Assembly (NCBI GenBank): GCA_022393335.1
Contig: JAJEKB010001333.1
Span: forward strand, 1 to 64,000
Direction: 5' to 3'
Length of the DNA stretch: 64,000 nt
Source of the DNA: Macrotrachela quadricornifera
Lineage: Eukaryota > Rotifera > Eurotatoria > Philodinida > Philodinidae
Part shown: positions 24,826 to 39,610 of the stretch, piece after piece
Layout: each line of letters opens with the position of its first letter
Position numbering within the stretch: the first letter of the stretch is position 1
Position numbers and translations under genes: made by a program
Notes under the pieces: model-generated
What the model was told of the DNA's origin: nothing
Databases searched by the model: none
What the model saw: only the letters and a program-made list of their open reading frames with translations

Positions 24826-27336
24826 TTATGTTGAATTTGAAAACGTGAGATTTATATATGTTAAGTTTGTCTGCAAAGTTTGATCAAGACCAAAGATAGG
24901 TAACATCCATGTTGTTGAAGCAATAAATATAATAACACCACCAACAATATTTAAAACAATACCAGTGGTAATCTAAAAATAAAATCGAACCAATTTATAT
25001 GTTAGATTCATGCTTCTTTCAATGCATACCATGTCAGTAGTACGCAGAAAACCTGTCGAGAAAATAATAGCATTTGGTTGAGATGCTATATAACAATACG
25101 ATAGACAATTATAAAATTGAATTGTTAATATAGCTTCGTTTGTACTTACAGATGGGCAAGAGAAATGATTGAGAAAGGGCTAACGTGCAAGGTATTAACA
25201 GAGCAGCTGGATGAACACCGGTGGCACGACCCTATTGAATTTCATAGTAAAACTTATTAGGTATTCCTTCTTCGTTTTTCTTACCATTGGACTAATAACA
25301 GGAAATACAATACTAGCTAGAACAATTATAGAAAAACATTTAAAGGATCAAGACATGTGATTTTTATCATTACCGATAGAAAGATTGCTAATTAATTGGG
25401 TAAATACTTCACTTATAGTGATTACTGCTATTAAGATGACGAAAGGTGGAGCATTATGGACAAATTCTAATGCATTTCCGAAAACATCTAACAGTCCAGA
25501 GACCTTATTGAAAAGAACGAAAATCATAAAGAAACAAAAGATATTACTATTATATATATACTTTTGATGCATGAGCAATAGAAAGACCAGCACCAAGTAA
25601 TATCATTGTTCCCCAAGGAAAATTTTTCGAAAGGTCAGTCCAAGTAACAATTGGTTCGTATATCCAATTTTCTATGATGTGAAAAAGAAAGCTTATAAGG
25701 AAAACTATGAGAACAAATTAACTTGTAAATGGCTTCTCATTCGGTACGATCATACAGAGAACACCGATGAATATAGCTACAGTGCCATGTGTAACATATC
25801 TTTAAAATAAAATTATTACAAATCTTTCTTATGCAGCTTTATTAAGTAAAAAAACATACTCCGACCGAAAAAGAACAGACCAACCACCATAGGTTTTGCC
25901 TAGATCTCGTGTCATCCAAAGGATAACTGCAATGAAAAAGAGTATAGTGACAATTAATTCATTCCATCTAAAAATAGAAAATTTTTTCTAATTAATACGT
26001 TTTTCATTAAGAATAAATATACTTACCGAAAGTGTCCAAGTTCATTATATTGCCGTTGTAATCTTCTTTGCAGATGCTCCTCTATTTCATTTGATGATCG
26101 ATTATTACAAAATGGCCATTGTATTAATCTATATCGAATTAGTAGCCATATCCAACAAAATATTAACATAAGTGCACTTGTCGGTGCCGCCACAAGCAAA
26201 TAATTAAAAAAAGTAAGATGAAAATTAGTACCCATATATTCACTAAAATAACAGGCAGGTTTCTCACTATTAGGATGTAGTCTATTAAAATTATAGATCA
26301 CTTACTCATCTACATATCCTTTAAGAAAAGTTGTAATAGCAGAACCAACAATAGTAGCAAGTCCTCCATAAATTGTACTGTATGATACACATAAGATAAG
26401 ACCTATCGATACGCAAATAACATTTATTAGCTCAGAATATCATATATCATACTTTTTTTGATATTATCAGCTTTCTTTTTTAATATATCAATTTTTCGTT
26501 CGTCGATATTCATTATTTCTATCGAAGGTTCTTTGATAAAAAAAAAGGATCTTATATAATCTATTTCTTTTGTAATCAGTTTTATAAACTTACCACCCTC
26601 TTCAATCAAACTATTTGAACATTGTGCGCAATCTTCTGCAAGTACCGATACTACTGGTAACATGATTGATGTGCACGCAGCACTAGAATGAGAAGATAGA
26701 TTAGTTAAAATTATTGTCTGTATCAATTTTTTTCAAATAAATGTTCAATTACTTATTAATCCACATTGATAATAACCATGTAGTTACCATTACACCAGCT
26801 AATATCCTATAAAATAGAATATATTTAGATGTCTCACTAAATATTAACTCACCATTTTATTGATGATCCCACAAGATTTAAAACAAACAGAGCAACACGT
26901 TGATGTAAATTAACATTTTTAATAGCAAAAGATAATATCACGCTTCCAATAAATAATGATATCATATCCTAAATATATTTCATAAAAACTATGTATTACA
27001 TTTTGTCTATATAATAAGTATAAAAAGAAACTTGCTCGAAAATAATTTGGTGCTACATCACTTGCTTTAAGTACACCCGTTATTGGAAATAAAATTAATG
27101 GTAATAGTGAAGTAATGGTTAATGGAATAGCTTCGGTAATCCAATAAGTAACCAATATGAGTATTACATAACCACACCTTGATGCCTAGAAAATTGTTTA
27201 TATATAAAATATTTTAAGGTAATAAATTATTAATTACATCACTGTGAAAAAAAATCAGTAGAGGAAGAAATAGGATAGGAGTGCCGATGACTATTATTGC
27301 TTTCCACCAGTTTTTTAAATACTGTTTTGTAGACAT
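24826..27336 (-). CDS. SLC13-family Na+/carboxylate symporter, copy 2
   Basis: A tandem paralogue of the gene at 15554-18375, in the same orientation with the same exon pattern. The start at 27336 encodes MSTKQYLKNWWKAIIVIGTP. Conserved stretches are TYWITEAIPLTITSLLPLIL (helix 2), the Na+-site hairpin around ACTSIMLPVVSVLAE, YRLIQWPFCNNRSSNE, and LPISSQPNAIIFSTGFLRTT near the C-terminus. Stop is at 24826. The same exon/intron junction uses a GCAAGT donor as in copy 1. The hydrophilic loop after the Na+ hairpin differs most (EDCAQCSNSLIEEGG against DEYAHSSNSLNEGEG), as expected for a fast-evolving loop. No frameshift or internal stop was found in the exons checked, so both copies look functional. 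Substrate not assigned. Confidence 0.85.
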
Positions 27337-27921
27337 TTTTCAATAATGTAACAAAGCCAATATCTTTGTAATATGAGATTCAATAAAATATAACTAGTAC
27401 ACAAAAAATGCCTATCTAAATAAAAAAAAGAAATGATTTATAAATCATATAATCAAATAGTTGCTCTTTCGCATTATTTTGTTGTAAAAATAAAAGATAA
27501 ATTTAAGTGCAGCACTTCTCACGTTGAGAAATTCCCATGTCAAAGAGTACAGATAATAACGAAACATGAGAATACAAGGTTCCGTGATGGTAAAATAACA
27601 CAACATAAAGGTTATCTAATAAGGCAATACTATGAGAGTCGTGACGATGAAGTATTGAACCAATAACAATGCACATCTAAATATAGCTATGTTTGACCTT
27701 TTTTTTTTTTTAAAAAAAAGCAGATGGTGCACTAAACAAGTTACTCTACAGTGAATATGCATTATAGAAACTATTTTACCATACGTTTATGAAATACTGT
27801 AAATGAGGAAAATTGATAGAATGTTTCAAAAAGACATTTCTTATCTATCTGGGGATGGAAGTTGAATGACAGCGTTGTACACGTCATCTTTCAATCAATT
27901 AAGACGTTGTATTCAAAAAAA

Positions 27922-27960
27922 TATGCTAGAAGATGCGACGTGAAACACTATAATTGACAC
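27922..27960 (+). repeat. Copy of dispersed repeat
   Basis: AATATGCTAGAAGATGCGAC followed by GTGAAAC matches the core of the inverted repeat at 10645-10995 (AATATACCAGAAGATGTAGC, GTGAAAA). Confidence 0.5.
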
Positions 27961-30951
27961 AGAACAATTATAAAAAGACGTTAAACCTCACAGTGTATTT
28001 TATTTTTTTGTGATATAATATATTAACTGATTGAAATTTGAAATGCAAAGCAGAGCCATTTAATTGACCTCATCCAGTATTATCAATCGATTCTTTAGAT
28101 TAGAGAATTTTTCGATTGAAAAATGAAGTTCTCAACAAAGTTTATTAACTTATCAATAAGGATTTTGATGAAAATAAACGTTAATATATACATGTAAACA
28201 ATGATTTACCAATTAGAACAACGAAGATAGAATGTGATTATGGTACAGGATATTAAAAATAGTATGTAAATGTACCGTATTATCAATCGATGCATTCTTT
28301 TAGGAATTGTATTATGAGATAGCAAAGCATCGAATGAAGAAGACTTTATAAAATGTATCAGGTATTATTTAACGAATGTTATAAGATATTCAAAAATAGT
28401 TGAACAAGGGCTAAAAGGTTAAGATCACATGAGTTTTGATGTCTTCTAAAATTTGTGTAACATCAATATAAATAAAGATCAGCTATTAGTTATCAAAAAT
28501 TTTCAACTTTCCTATACATTCAATTTTATTCCAGCTGAAAAGTATATTTTATTTAATACAGTACTGTAACAAATGTCTTACACGTGAGATGTACGCCTTC
28601 AATGTAATAATAGTAATAAGGATTTTTTTAACGAAGTTCCTAAATTGTAAACCTGATATTTGATTTCGAATAACAAATTCATAAGACTAATTATAAAGAT
28701 ACGGACAATAGACTACTACATGATGCATCAATACACATGAAGTTCAAATATTATACGTACAAGTCATTTTTCAAGAGCATCATATGTCCCTTTTCATTTC
28801 GATTGTATATAAGTTTCAGGAGGTAAGAAAAATAATGTAATGTTAATTCGATTGGTTAATTTCAAACAGATTTTTCAAGTTCGAATGTCTTCCCTTCGAT
28901 AAACCAACGACAACTTATATTTTAAATTTATTAGTTGGACAGTGAGAACTTTGATTTGGCTCATATATATATCTAATCGTTTTAACCCATAATAGAAACA
29001 TCTTCATGGTAAGACGAACTAATACATATATATATAATATTTCATGAAGGCTACTGTGATTGACTGTCCTGAAATTCAGTTTTGTTGATTTACAAAAACG
29101 AATGAAATAATTGAAAAAAAGCAATTAACTCATTTGAGTTAGATTTATATAATAGTATAATAGGTTGGCGATTAACTTCACTATAACCATTATCTCTGTG
29201 AGCAATTAATGGATATATAAAAATGTATATGCCGTAAATCATTAACACGTTTTACATGCTAACAGATAAAATTGAAGTATATCAAATTACAGCTCAAAAG
29301 TGCAAAATTAAAAAAAAAATAGAATGATTAAATATTCATCTTTGATTCAATGATAATTGTTATGAAAAACATAATCTATATATACAAAGATTAAAATGAT
29401 TATAAGTTACAAACCACAGTATTTACAAGTTTGAATACAATAAGTTATATAATCATACTATCAGAATTAAGAGTTAAGTTATTCTTTACACTGTTCATGA
29501 TAATAGAAATAATGTTACTAGCTTAAATTATTGCAAGCAATATTATATGAGGAAAACATTGATGAAATGATCTGATATGATGTGCAATAGCAACAGGAAT
29601 CATTGTTATGCATAATATTCAATGGTTTCACTTGTGTGATTCTATGTCTAACCGAAGCAGTTTTAATGATTAGATAGCATTGATATATGTATTTTCATCA
29701 TTTCCTTTATATATTACGAAGGTATCAGAAGAACGACAATACTAATACATCTAAGCTACATTCAATATCAATGAGAACTGTGTTTGATTCAAATTGTCAT
29801 TAAATTCTGCATTGCAGCAAAATTATAAAATATTTTACATGATACATTATTTGTGACTAGAGATATAATTGTTCAAGAAAAGAAACTATAATTGACTATA
29901 TATGATCTATTGTATAACAATATTTTCTGAATGTACTATTTTTTTTTGAACCTACAAACAATTAAATCGTATGACTTTTAGTAGCAAGTAGAGGTACTCC
30001 TTTATGTATTGTTTCTTTTAGTAATTATTATGAGATATTTTGTCTTCAATTTCAACATAATACTTGCTATCGAATTATTCTCAATAAAATTGGTAAGATA
30101 TGACATGAGGAAACAATACTATTTTATATTTGTTGCTTATTTAATTTTTCAGGCAATTGAAAAATGTTAATAACTTCTTTGACTCTAATTCAATTTGCTC
30201 CTTGTTACGGCTTGTAACAAGCAATATTTCATTCCTTATTTGTCTAAAAAATTGGATCATAGATATATAAAATATCTAACATGTTGAATTTATTAAAAAC
30301 ACCATTCTTCTAAGAAAGTTTTATTCATTCTTACTAACAGTTTCAAATTATTTAATAGTAGAACTTTTGGATCGTTTGAAATGAAGAATCATCTTCTTTA
30401 TATTATTTTGTTAAGCCATATAATTTATAATTACTATTAAAATAAGAAAACAGTTATTAGAAAGATATTTAGTAGCAATAAATTAAATAAGTTCGACCTA
30501 AACAATGTATCAAATTAACAGTAAGAGTATTTGCTCTTTATATGTTGATCATATTTTTCATTTTTAACAATTTTTAATTCATTATTTCAAACTATATATA
30601 ACAGATTTAATTATTAAAATAAAATCATAGTCATCATAATATTATATATACGTATTTACGTCTGTCTAAAGCAACAAATAAAGATGAATATATAGCTCGA
30701 CGTATTAATCTAACAGAAATAATTTCAAGCAGTATATATACTGCATTCATATAAAAAAATTCTAATCAACTTTCAATAACTATCATTGACTAATGTATGA
30801 AACAACTTTCAATTATTATAAACAATAATATACTATTCAAATAATGCTCGATAATACAATACACATAAGACCAACACAGACGTTTTTTTTTGTCGTTAAA
30901 TAATCCCATTAAAACAAACAAAACATAAAAAGAATAAGATCCCATACACAG

Positions 30952-30978
30952 ATAAAATAAAATAAAATAAAATAAAAT
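30952..30978. repeat. (ATAAA)n microsatellite
   Basis: Five perfect pentanucleotide units in the 3' flank of ARFGEF3. Confidence 0.85.
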
Positions 30979-31129
30979 GTTTACTATAATAATAAGAACA
31001 AGAAAAAAAAATACACATTCACATATATATATATACGGTTGACTATATTGCACAAAAAAATACGACTCACTTTTGTTAGTTTGATATATATAAACTAACC
31101 TATCAGATCTATAAAATATATTTATATAT

Positions 31130-34100
31130 TTATGTTCGCGTAATAATTGTTTCTTTTCCTCCATATTTCATTAAAATATCCAAAAGTAAATTTTTAAGTT
31201 GTCGATTTGTCGCATTAGTTGCACATACAAATAACCATCGTTCAAGTGATGACATAAGAATATTATTACCAGAACCTGTTGTTGAACACCAACAACCATT
31301 TTCTTGTAATGATTTAGCTAAATATAAACATAAATCATTCCATCCATCAACATAAAATTTAAGTGCAATTGATATATGTTCAGCATTTCGTATAGAAAGT
31401 ACTTCTTGTAATGAACGTTGATCATCACTAAATTATATAATATAATTATTATTTTAATTAAATAAATATACAACAAAAAGACAAAAAAAGCTTACGTATT
31501 AATTTTTGTATGTTCATTAAACAATGATTGTGAAAAAAATCTATGATGCGTTGATGATGATGGAGATGATGAACTTTTACGTCGAATTGGTGATGGAGAA
31601 TTTATTGGTTCACTTTTACGTGCTATTTTATGATCATTTAATACACGACAAATCATATCTTGATTAACAATAAAATATTCAATTTCATTTTCAGATATTG
31701 AAGAACGTCGTGATATTGATTGATTTGTTGAAGGAAGAAATTTCTCAATTAAATCTTGATCTGCTCGTAAAAGATATAATCCAACTTGATCCATCTATAT
31801 TTAAGAAAATTTTTTTAAAAAAAGTATGAATAAAATCAAATTTTTTCATACTTCTGTACGTGTTTCAAGTCGATTTGAACCAGTAAAAAGTAAATCAGCA
31901 ATACCATCACTAAGCATTTTTAATAAATCAATATAATTATGTGGAAGATTAGTAAGACATGAAGCAAATTGTCCAAAAAATCCTGATTTCTTCTTTATAT
32001 CTCCAACTATTTGTGGCTCAGGAGATGGTGTTTCTGGAAATGATACATATTCATCAGAATCTTTAACTATTTCGTCATTATTATCCTTCAGAAAAAGAAA
32101 AAAAAGAAAATTAATATAAATTAATTCAAATAAATAATTTTACTTGTTGTAAATTAAGATTAGCTGATTCAATTGATTGTTTAACAAGTTCATCTTTAAC
32201 TCCATGCATTAAATAATCAATAAGATATTGAAATGCAATACGTTTAATATGTTGAAATGTTACAACTGGTGGATCAAAAGAAAATAATTGTTGTAAAATA
32301 TTTCTTAAACCAAAATTATTTGTAACAGAATCAAAACGTTCAGCTAAATCAATTGTTTGACTTAAACAAGGAATTAATTCAGACCAATTTAATTCTCCAA
32401 TAATATGTATTAATTGTAAATGAAAATAATTTAAATAAATAAATGTTTTCATTTGTATTTCATGTGGATTTGGATCATTTATTATAGATTGAAATGTAAA
32501 TCGAAAAAATTTTCCTTCAATATTTTTCTCTTGTTTTTGTTGTTGATGATGTTCATTAAAAAGTTGTTGACATAGTGGAAATATTGAATTATCACCATTT
32601 GTTATTCCATATAATGATGATTGAGAAATATTTGAATCATTTTGTATATAAATCCGTATATTACGAAGAAGATCTTCTGGTGATGATATTAAAAATTCAT
32701 ACATTAAATATTCTGTTGATAATGATGTTAATAAAAGTGCATGTTGAAGATTATCAATACATATTGATCGAAGTGATTCATCAAATTTTTTTGATATATT
32801 TGAAAGAAGATGTTTAATACATGATAGACCTAAAAAAATAATTTTATTAATGGAGTACTAATCTTTTCCAAATATGTCAATGATGTGATATGATCCATTG
32901 AAGATTTTGTTCTTAGGGTAATGATGATTTGATTGATCTAGCAATCATGTAATGAAGATAGGGAGTCGAACTATATCGTAGAAGGTTCAGTATTTCAATA
33001 TGACATACTATTGAAAAAGAAACTATCATTTTTCTCAATCGATAACTCTTAAAATTTACTACAAAGAAATATAGTTCTTATCTGTTTTGAATTCATTGCT
33101 TCCTTTGCTTTCTATCATTATTCTACAAATGATTACTTTAATAATTCATAATAGGTGAAGAGTTAATAAAATAATTTAAAAAAAAACTTTTACCAAGACG
33201 ACCAACATATTCATTAGCAACACAAAGCCAATCAATTAGCATTGATTGAAAACAATCAAATAAAACATGATGATATTCTTCAAATTCTTTTGTCATTTCA
33301 AATATATATAAAATATGTTCAAGTAAATTTCCAAGAAATAAACGCCATGCTGTTATATTCATAAATGTTGAATTTTGTCGTTGTGCATGTCGTCGAAATA
33401 TAGTTAATTTTCTTAATGATGATGTCATTTTTAAAAAATTTGAACATACAAATGATTGTAACCATGGTATAATAACACAACAAATAAGATATATTGAAAA
33501 TCTATGACCAACACTATCAAATGTTAATTTTAAAATAATAAAATATTGATCAATTATTTTAATATGATAACGATTTGAACATGAAAATATTGTATCAGTA
33601 AGACCTTCAATCATATATGACCAAACATTAAGTAGATGTGTTGTATGATCAATAAGATCAAGATCATCAGATAATTGTCTCATATATCCAACAAGTTTAA
33701 GTTCAAATGAACGAAGTATTGTTTCTGATGATTGTGATAAATCAAGATATGAAAAAAATGATGGAGAAAAATTTGAAAATGTTGAATAAGTAAATGATGT
33801 TGATTCAAATTGTCGAGTTCTATAATTATTTAAATATATATATAGATATAAATCTTTTAGATTAAAAAAAAAAAGAATCTATTACCGTTTTTTTGTAGCA
33901 AAAGCATAATTTGATGATGTTACATAACAATGAACAAAAATTGTAGTAAATTTTTGTATCATATTTAGGGCGGGCATAACAAGTTCAATTTGATTATGTT
34001 CATCATCATTTTCATCAATATCATCACCAAATGCACTATTAACCATTGGTGTATATGGTTCTAAACAAAAGATTTGTTTTTTTTTTATTTGTTAATATAT

Positions 34101-37100
34101 TGGAATAGAAATAAATTTTTACCTGGTTCACGTAAATAACAAAATAAACATTGAAGACAATCAACAGATGCTTGTGATATAACATTAAGATTTTCACATG
34201 AAAAAAATGCTTCAAGAACTTCTAATATAGCATTGACTCGATATAATTCAATACCAACTTGTTCAGTTTCATCTTCATCAATTTTTGTATTTTTCATTGC
34301 AACAGAACGACGTTGTTGTTCAATTTTAACTGTTTTTAAACAAGCAAATATAGAACGCCAACCAGACATTATTGCATTTGTATTTAATTCAACAAGTTCA
34401 CATATTGAATTAACAATCTATATCAACAATAATTTATTAAATTAATAGAATAATTAAAAATTTATGCGAATTTCTATTTCAATTCTTTTTCTTTTTACCT
34501 GATTTTCGACAATACTATCACATTGTTCTGTACAAATAAGATGTTCAAATGGTTTAAAAAATGTTTCATTTAATTGAAAATTAGGATATTCTGGACGAAC
34601 TGAAAGCCATGAACGTAAATCTCGATGCATATGAGATATAGTACGTTTTGCTAATTGAATATCTCGATGTGTTGCACCCTAGAAAATTACAAGAATGACT
34701 TTGTTTTTTCTTTTGTTTCAAAATTACTTGAATAAATAATTGTGAAACACAACTCCAAACTTTACAAACATGATAACGTGGTCGAAGTGATGCAATAATT
34801 CCTATAAGAAAAAAAAAAACAATAAAAAAAAACTTCATATTTGAAATTTGGTTACCTAATGTCATATCACCAGTTCTTTCAATAACTACATGCATTGGAA
34901 AAAGATTTTGTGGAAGTAATGGAGATATATCAGATGCTCTTTTTGATAATGGTGTTTCAGTTAATAAACGAATTTGTTCGAAAAATTCAAGTAATGAATC
35001 AAGATCAAGATTACGAACAACAAGTTCAAATAATCTATATAGAAAAATTGAATTTGAAAAAAAAGATTAAATATAGAATAAAAATTACTTGTCTGAACGA
35101 CAAGATAATGCTTGAAGAATATTAGCACATGATTTATCATGAATATGACCAGTTTTATCAATATTTGACAATTGAAGAAGAGATGTAGTTGATGAATCAT
35201 TGGATGATGATGATGTACTAAATAAAATTATTATTCTTTTTTTTATATATTTAGAACAACACAGAACTAATATTTCAGGTCCTTTTCGTTTTTCTCTATC
35301 TCATCTTTGTATAATTGTTCCCTGTAAATTGTAGAGCTTTTCATACTGTATCTTCTAGTATATCAAAATTTCTCTACTCGTTATGATCTACTATTATAAG
35401 CTACTTTTCACCAAGAAATAGTTCTTATTATGGTATCAGTTGAATAGTGATCAAATAGCATAGAAAAATAGAGCGTCATTTCCTCTAACAAATCAAAAAA
35501 GAAAAAGTATCTACAAGAAAATCGAGAATCTTCACACTTTACTTTTAAATTGTTCTAAGTAGATATTTTCTTACTTTCCATTATTAAGTTCATATGAAAC
35601 ATGTCCATGTTGATGAAGTGTTAAATCAAGTTTTTCTTTTGGTGGACAACATTGCATTTCCAAAAGACATAAATGTACACAACATCTATATATTTAATCA
35701 TTATTTCATATATTAATAAATACTAATTATCATACCTTAAAATATGTTTATATGTAATACTTGGACAATTATTCATATCATTCATATATAATTGAAGAAT
35801 AAAATTAATTGCCATAACATCAAGATAATGAAGACGATTATGTTTTGTAAATATTTTTTTTTGATTATCAATAATCCAACCTTGTTCAATAGTACTTACA
35901 ACACAATGAAGAACATAACAAGCATTATTTGGTAATCCTTCAAAAATGAAAAAGACAAATATTTTTAAATATTTTTATTAAAAATTTTAAAAAAAGAAAT
36001 AAATTTTTCTATACCAACAATAACAGCTAATTGAAAAACTAATTTTAAACCTTGAAAAACAAGTTCATGTGTTTCAATAAGTTTTTCACTAATTGTATTT
36101 GATAAAATTAAATTTGATGATGTTACATCAGAATCAATTGCATGAGTTTTTGTAAGCATTGGTGTTAATGCACCTAATAATGCACTCCAACACATTTGAA
36201 CTAAACGATGACATACCGAAAGTGCTAAATAATAATAAAATAAAATAATTTTAATTTAGAAATTTCTTTTTAAATTTATACCTGTTGAACGTGCATCATG
36301 TTTTGATGTTATATCACCAATAGCTGGTTTAATAGATCGAATATTAAATGGACGAATATCTATTACAAATAAAATAATTCAACTATAATAGACTTTTTTT
36401 TTTTAATTTTAAAATACCCATAAACATTTGATGAAGAACTGTTTTAAATTGTTCGGAAATATCTTCAAAAACATTAAATTGTTCAAAATAAACATCGTAA
36501 AGTGTTTCCATCCAATCTGGTTCAATACAAAGCATTAAACCACTATTCATTATATCTGTTATAAATAAACTCTTTGATATAATTAATGGTATATTTGAAT
36601 CAAATAATTGTTGTAATTCTCTTCGACAACAATACCATAAAAACCAAATAGTTGTTGCATATATTCCATCAGGATTTGTAACAATTGTAGTAGATGTATC
36701 AAATAAAAATGACAGTTTTGATGAATATTCTATATAAATATAAAATAAATAATTTTAAATAAGAAAAAAAAAACATCTTGAATATTGATTTACCATTGCT
36801 AATAAATGATGAAAATTGTAATAATGCATCATCTAAATCTGATACTGTTGTTATATGTGATTGATCACTTGTTATAAGAAGATTTTTTAAATGATATACA
36901 TAAAAATGAACTTTATCTAATGTTGATGATTCCGATGTTAATATTATTTCATTTATATTTAATTTTTCATCTTTTTTTAATAAATTTAAAATATTATTTG
37001 TATCAATACTTAATGGTACAATTGGATAATTAAAATTTTTATAAATTTTTCGAATAGATTGTTCTTCATCATTATCATAAAATAAACCTTCAGTACTAAA

Positions 37101-39257
37101 TTTTATTAATTGTTCAAGACAATGATTAAGACAAAGATAAGAATTATTAACTAAATTTCGATCATCTGATGATGAACATTCAGCAATTATTGATATAATT
37201 CTATATAAAATATAATAATTAAATAGTTATTCTCATAAATAAACATATCTAACTGTCAAATACCGTTCCATCCTAATCTGAAAATTTGTTCGTAAATAGG
37301 TTTTACAACCATTTGAATAACCTGAAACTATCGGCTTCAATGAATACTTTTTTTGATATATCGAATGTCCAAAGAATCTTTATATATTGTAAGGCTAGTT
37401 GTTTTAGATATTTGACATCTCAAGAAAAATGTATTCATTACAACGTATAAGCATGAATCTTTATAGGGTTTTCTTAACTCATTGAGTTTTACTCATAGAG
37501 AAAATATGGAATTGAATAGCATCTGACAGTTGAATGTATTATCTTATTAATTGCTCAAATTTACTTTCGAAATAAACTTAAATCTGAATCATTAGTTGCT
37601 TCTACTGGTTGAATCCATGGTGGTGATATAAGTGATATTAATGATCGACTTGTAATGACCTATTTAATAATATAAATAATAAAAAAATTATTTTTTATTA
37701 TTTTTATTTACTTCATTTAATACAATAAGTAAATCTAATCTTTCATTTGTTGTTTGAGATAAACATAAACGTTGAAAAAGTGTTTCACCTACAGTACGTA
37801 ATGAACCAATTGGTGCAATAAAACAAATTAAATTTAAAATAATTCTAAATTGATAATGTTTTTTTTTCAGACATTAAAATAAAAAAAATTTTTACCTATA
37901 TACTATTCGTCGAAGATGTGGATCTGATGCATTATTTTTAACATACATTATACATCGAGCATCAATTATTGGACTACCAAGAAATGATATAACAGCTGGA
38001 GAATATTTTTTCCTAGAATAAATATATATTAAAAGAAATAATATTTTATTAAAAATTTTACCAAATAAAATCAATAAATGGCTGATAAAAATAAGCTGTA
38101 CGAGATAATGATCTTATAAGTAAATCATGTAGTTCAAGTACAAATATTCGTTGTAGAGTTTGATCAGGTTTTCTTGATAATTCATTTATAAGTGCTGTTT
38201 GATATTCCATTAAAGATAAAAATTGTTTATAATAATCTAATTCAGATGGAGTTAAAATCACATTTCCATCATCTAAATTTCAATATAAATAAATCAATAA
38301 ATAAATTAATATAATTAACCTGTATATTGACGATTCTAAATAAACAAAAACAAATTTTTTTCATATAAAAAAAAAAATAATTTCTATTTACTTCTTTTGG
38401 TGTAATTGGACGAAAATTATAAAAAGCTTCTAATTTCAATGCACATAATTGACATGTTTCTCGTCGTAAATCAATATTTGTCGTTCGTAAAACACCAAGA
38501 GTAAACTATTTAAAATATAAAAATAATAATAGAAAAAAAAAAACATAGAAAATTTTACTTGAATTAATTTACATAGAATATGTCCAGATAAAACAAGACA
38601 TTGTGTACGAACAAGATTTAATATTAACTAAATAAAATTAAATATTTTAAATTAAATAAATTTCATTTATTTTTCTAACTCGAATAGAACCAACAAGTTC
38701 ACGTTCAACAAATGGTGAACCATTTGGAAAGGCATCGAATATATATTGAAGAAAATCTTGTTTTTCTTGTAATGTACATTCATGACATGATTCTTCTTCT
38801 TCAATTAATTTCTAAAATAAAATATTTTTCTTTTTTTAAAATAAAATTAAAATTAATATTTTGATATACAAACTTCAAATCCTCGACTAACACATAATCC
38901 AATATGTGGTGTTTCTGTTTCTAAACAACTTCGAATAAATTCAAGTGTTTTTTCTCTAAAAATATTGATTTAATTTAAGATACATGTATATTTTTTTTTT
39001 ATAAATGAATCTACCTTCCATAATGTAATGTTGTACCATGTGATAGATAAGCTAATTAACAATATTCAAATAGAAATTTAAATTAAAAAAAAATTTTGTT
39101 TATGTTTTGTTACCGGAAAGTTGCTGACAAAATTCTAGACAATAAAATTAGATTTGTAAAATATGATGAAAAGAAAAAAAAGGTAAAATTTACCTCGAAG
39201 AAGTAAATTATTAGTTTTTTCCGCTTCTTGTTGGACATTTGTTAACCATTGAGCCAT
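31130..39257 (-). CDS. ARFGEF3: ARFGEF3/BIG3 homologue (BIG-family guanine nucleotide-exchange-related protein)
   Basis: ARFGEF3 (BIG3) is a divergent member of the large Sec7/BIG ARF-GEF family, linked in mammals to secretory-granule formation and to binding prohibitin 2. This is a long multi-exon gene starting at 39257 (MAQWLTNVQQEAEKTNNLLL). Helical segments align in order with the vertebrate protein: SPAVISFLGSPIIDAR (human PALIVILGNPIHD); RRIVYRIILNLICFIAPIGS (human RTIYYIAAELVRLVGSVDS); QIVNSICELVELNTNAIMSG followed by WRSIFACLKTVK (human QVVTSIGELVEVCSTQIQSGWRPLF); VLEAFFSCENLNVISQASVD; and HRFSIYLICCVIIPWL with VGRLGLSCIKHLLSN. The C-terminus is ERWLFVCATNATNRQLKNLL ending at 31130. 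I could not find a canonical catalytic Sec7 motif, and human ARFGEF3 Sec7 is itself atypical. Introns at about 32830-33190, 35221-35577 and 37200-37565 are unusually long. Confidence 0.85.
35310..35375 (-). repeat. Copy of dispersed repeat inside an ARFGEF3 intron
   Basis: The reverse complement reads TGATATACTAGAAGATACAG, TATGAAAAGCTCTAC, ATTTACAG. It parallels the repeat at about 10716 (AATATACCAGAAGATGTAGC, GTGAAAAGTTCTAC, ATCTACAG). It accounts for part of the extra length of this intron. Confidence 0.6.
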
Positions 39258-39610
39258 CTAAAATTTTTTTAAAAATAATATAAGAATATTTCTTTTGTTC
39301 TATTGATAGTATTTATATATTTTCCTTTAAAATTTTATAAAGAAAAAATTAATTGATAAACTATCTATTGAATATAGTAAATTGATTATGTGATGATGTA
39401 TATATACATATATGTATGAACTAATAATTTTTATGAATGGTTCGATTTTCTTCAAATAAAAAAAACTTTAATAGATGTCATTATTTAGATAAGAATGAAG
39501 GAATATGCATGACAACTAGGATTTTTATATAAATGACTATTTCATTGATTTGAAAATCAGTTGAATAAAGTTTTTTTTTAATAGATTAATTATATATAAA
39601 AAAAAAACTA
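39258..39610. promoter_or_regulatory. Bidirectional promoter region, ARFGEF3 / DNAAF4
   Basis: 353 bases separate the divergent start codons. No strong TATA box sits at a standard distance from either ATG. It is AT-rich and contains nothing else. Confidence 0.55.

Larger units (their letters stand above)
27337..31129. other. Intergenic region without recognisable genes
   Basis: Begins with the SLC13 copy 2 leader (to about 27455). It includes one diverged copy of the dispersed repeat near 27922-27960 (AATATGCTAGAAGATGCGAC). Just downstream of the ARFGEF3 stop is an (ATAAA)n tract at about 30952-30978. The short frames here look random: AT-rich, no motif, no splice partner. Confidence 0.55.

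Noticed and set aside
27433..27666. 77-codon plus frame upstream of SLC13 copy 2
   Set aside because: No motif or splice partner, and it begins in the duplicated leader; probably chance.
30790..31164. 124-codon minus-strand frame with hydrophobic segments
   Set aside because: It overlaps the last coding exon of ARFGEF3 in another frame and continues into the AT-rich 3' flank; composition explains the hydrophobic residues.
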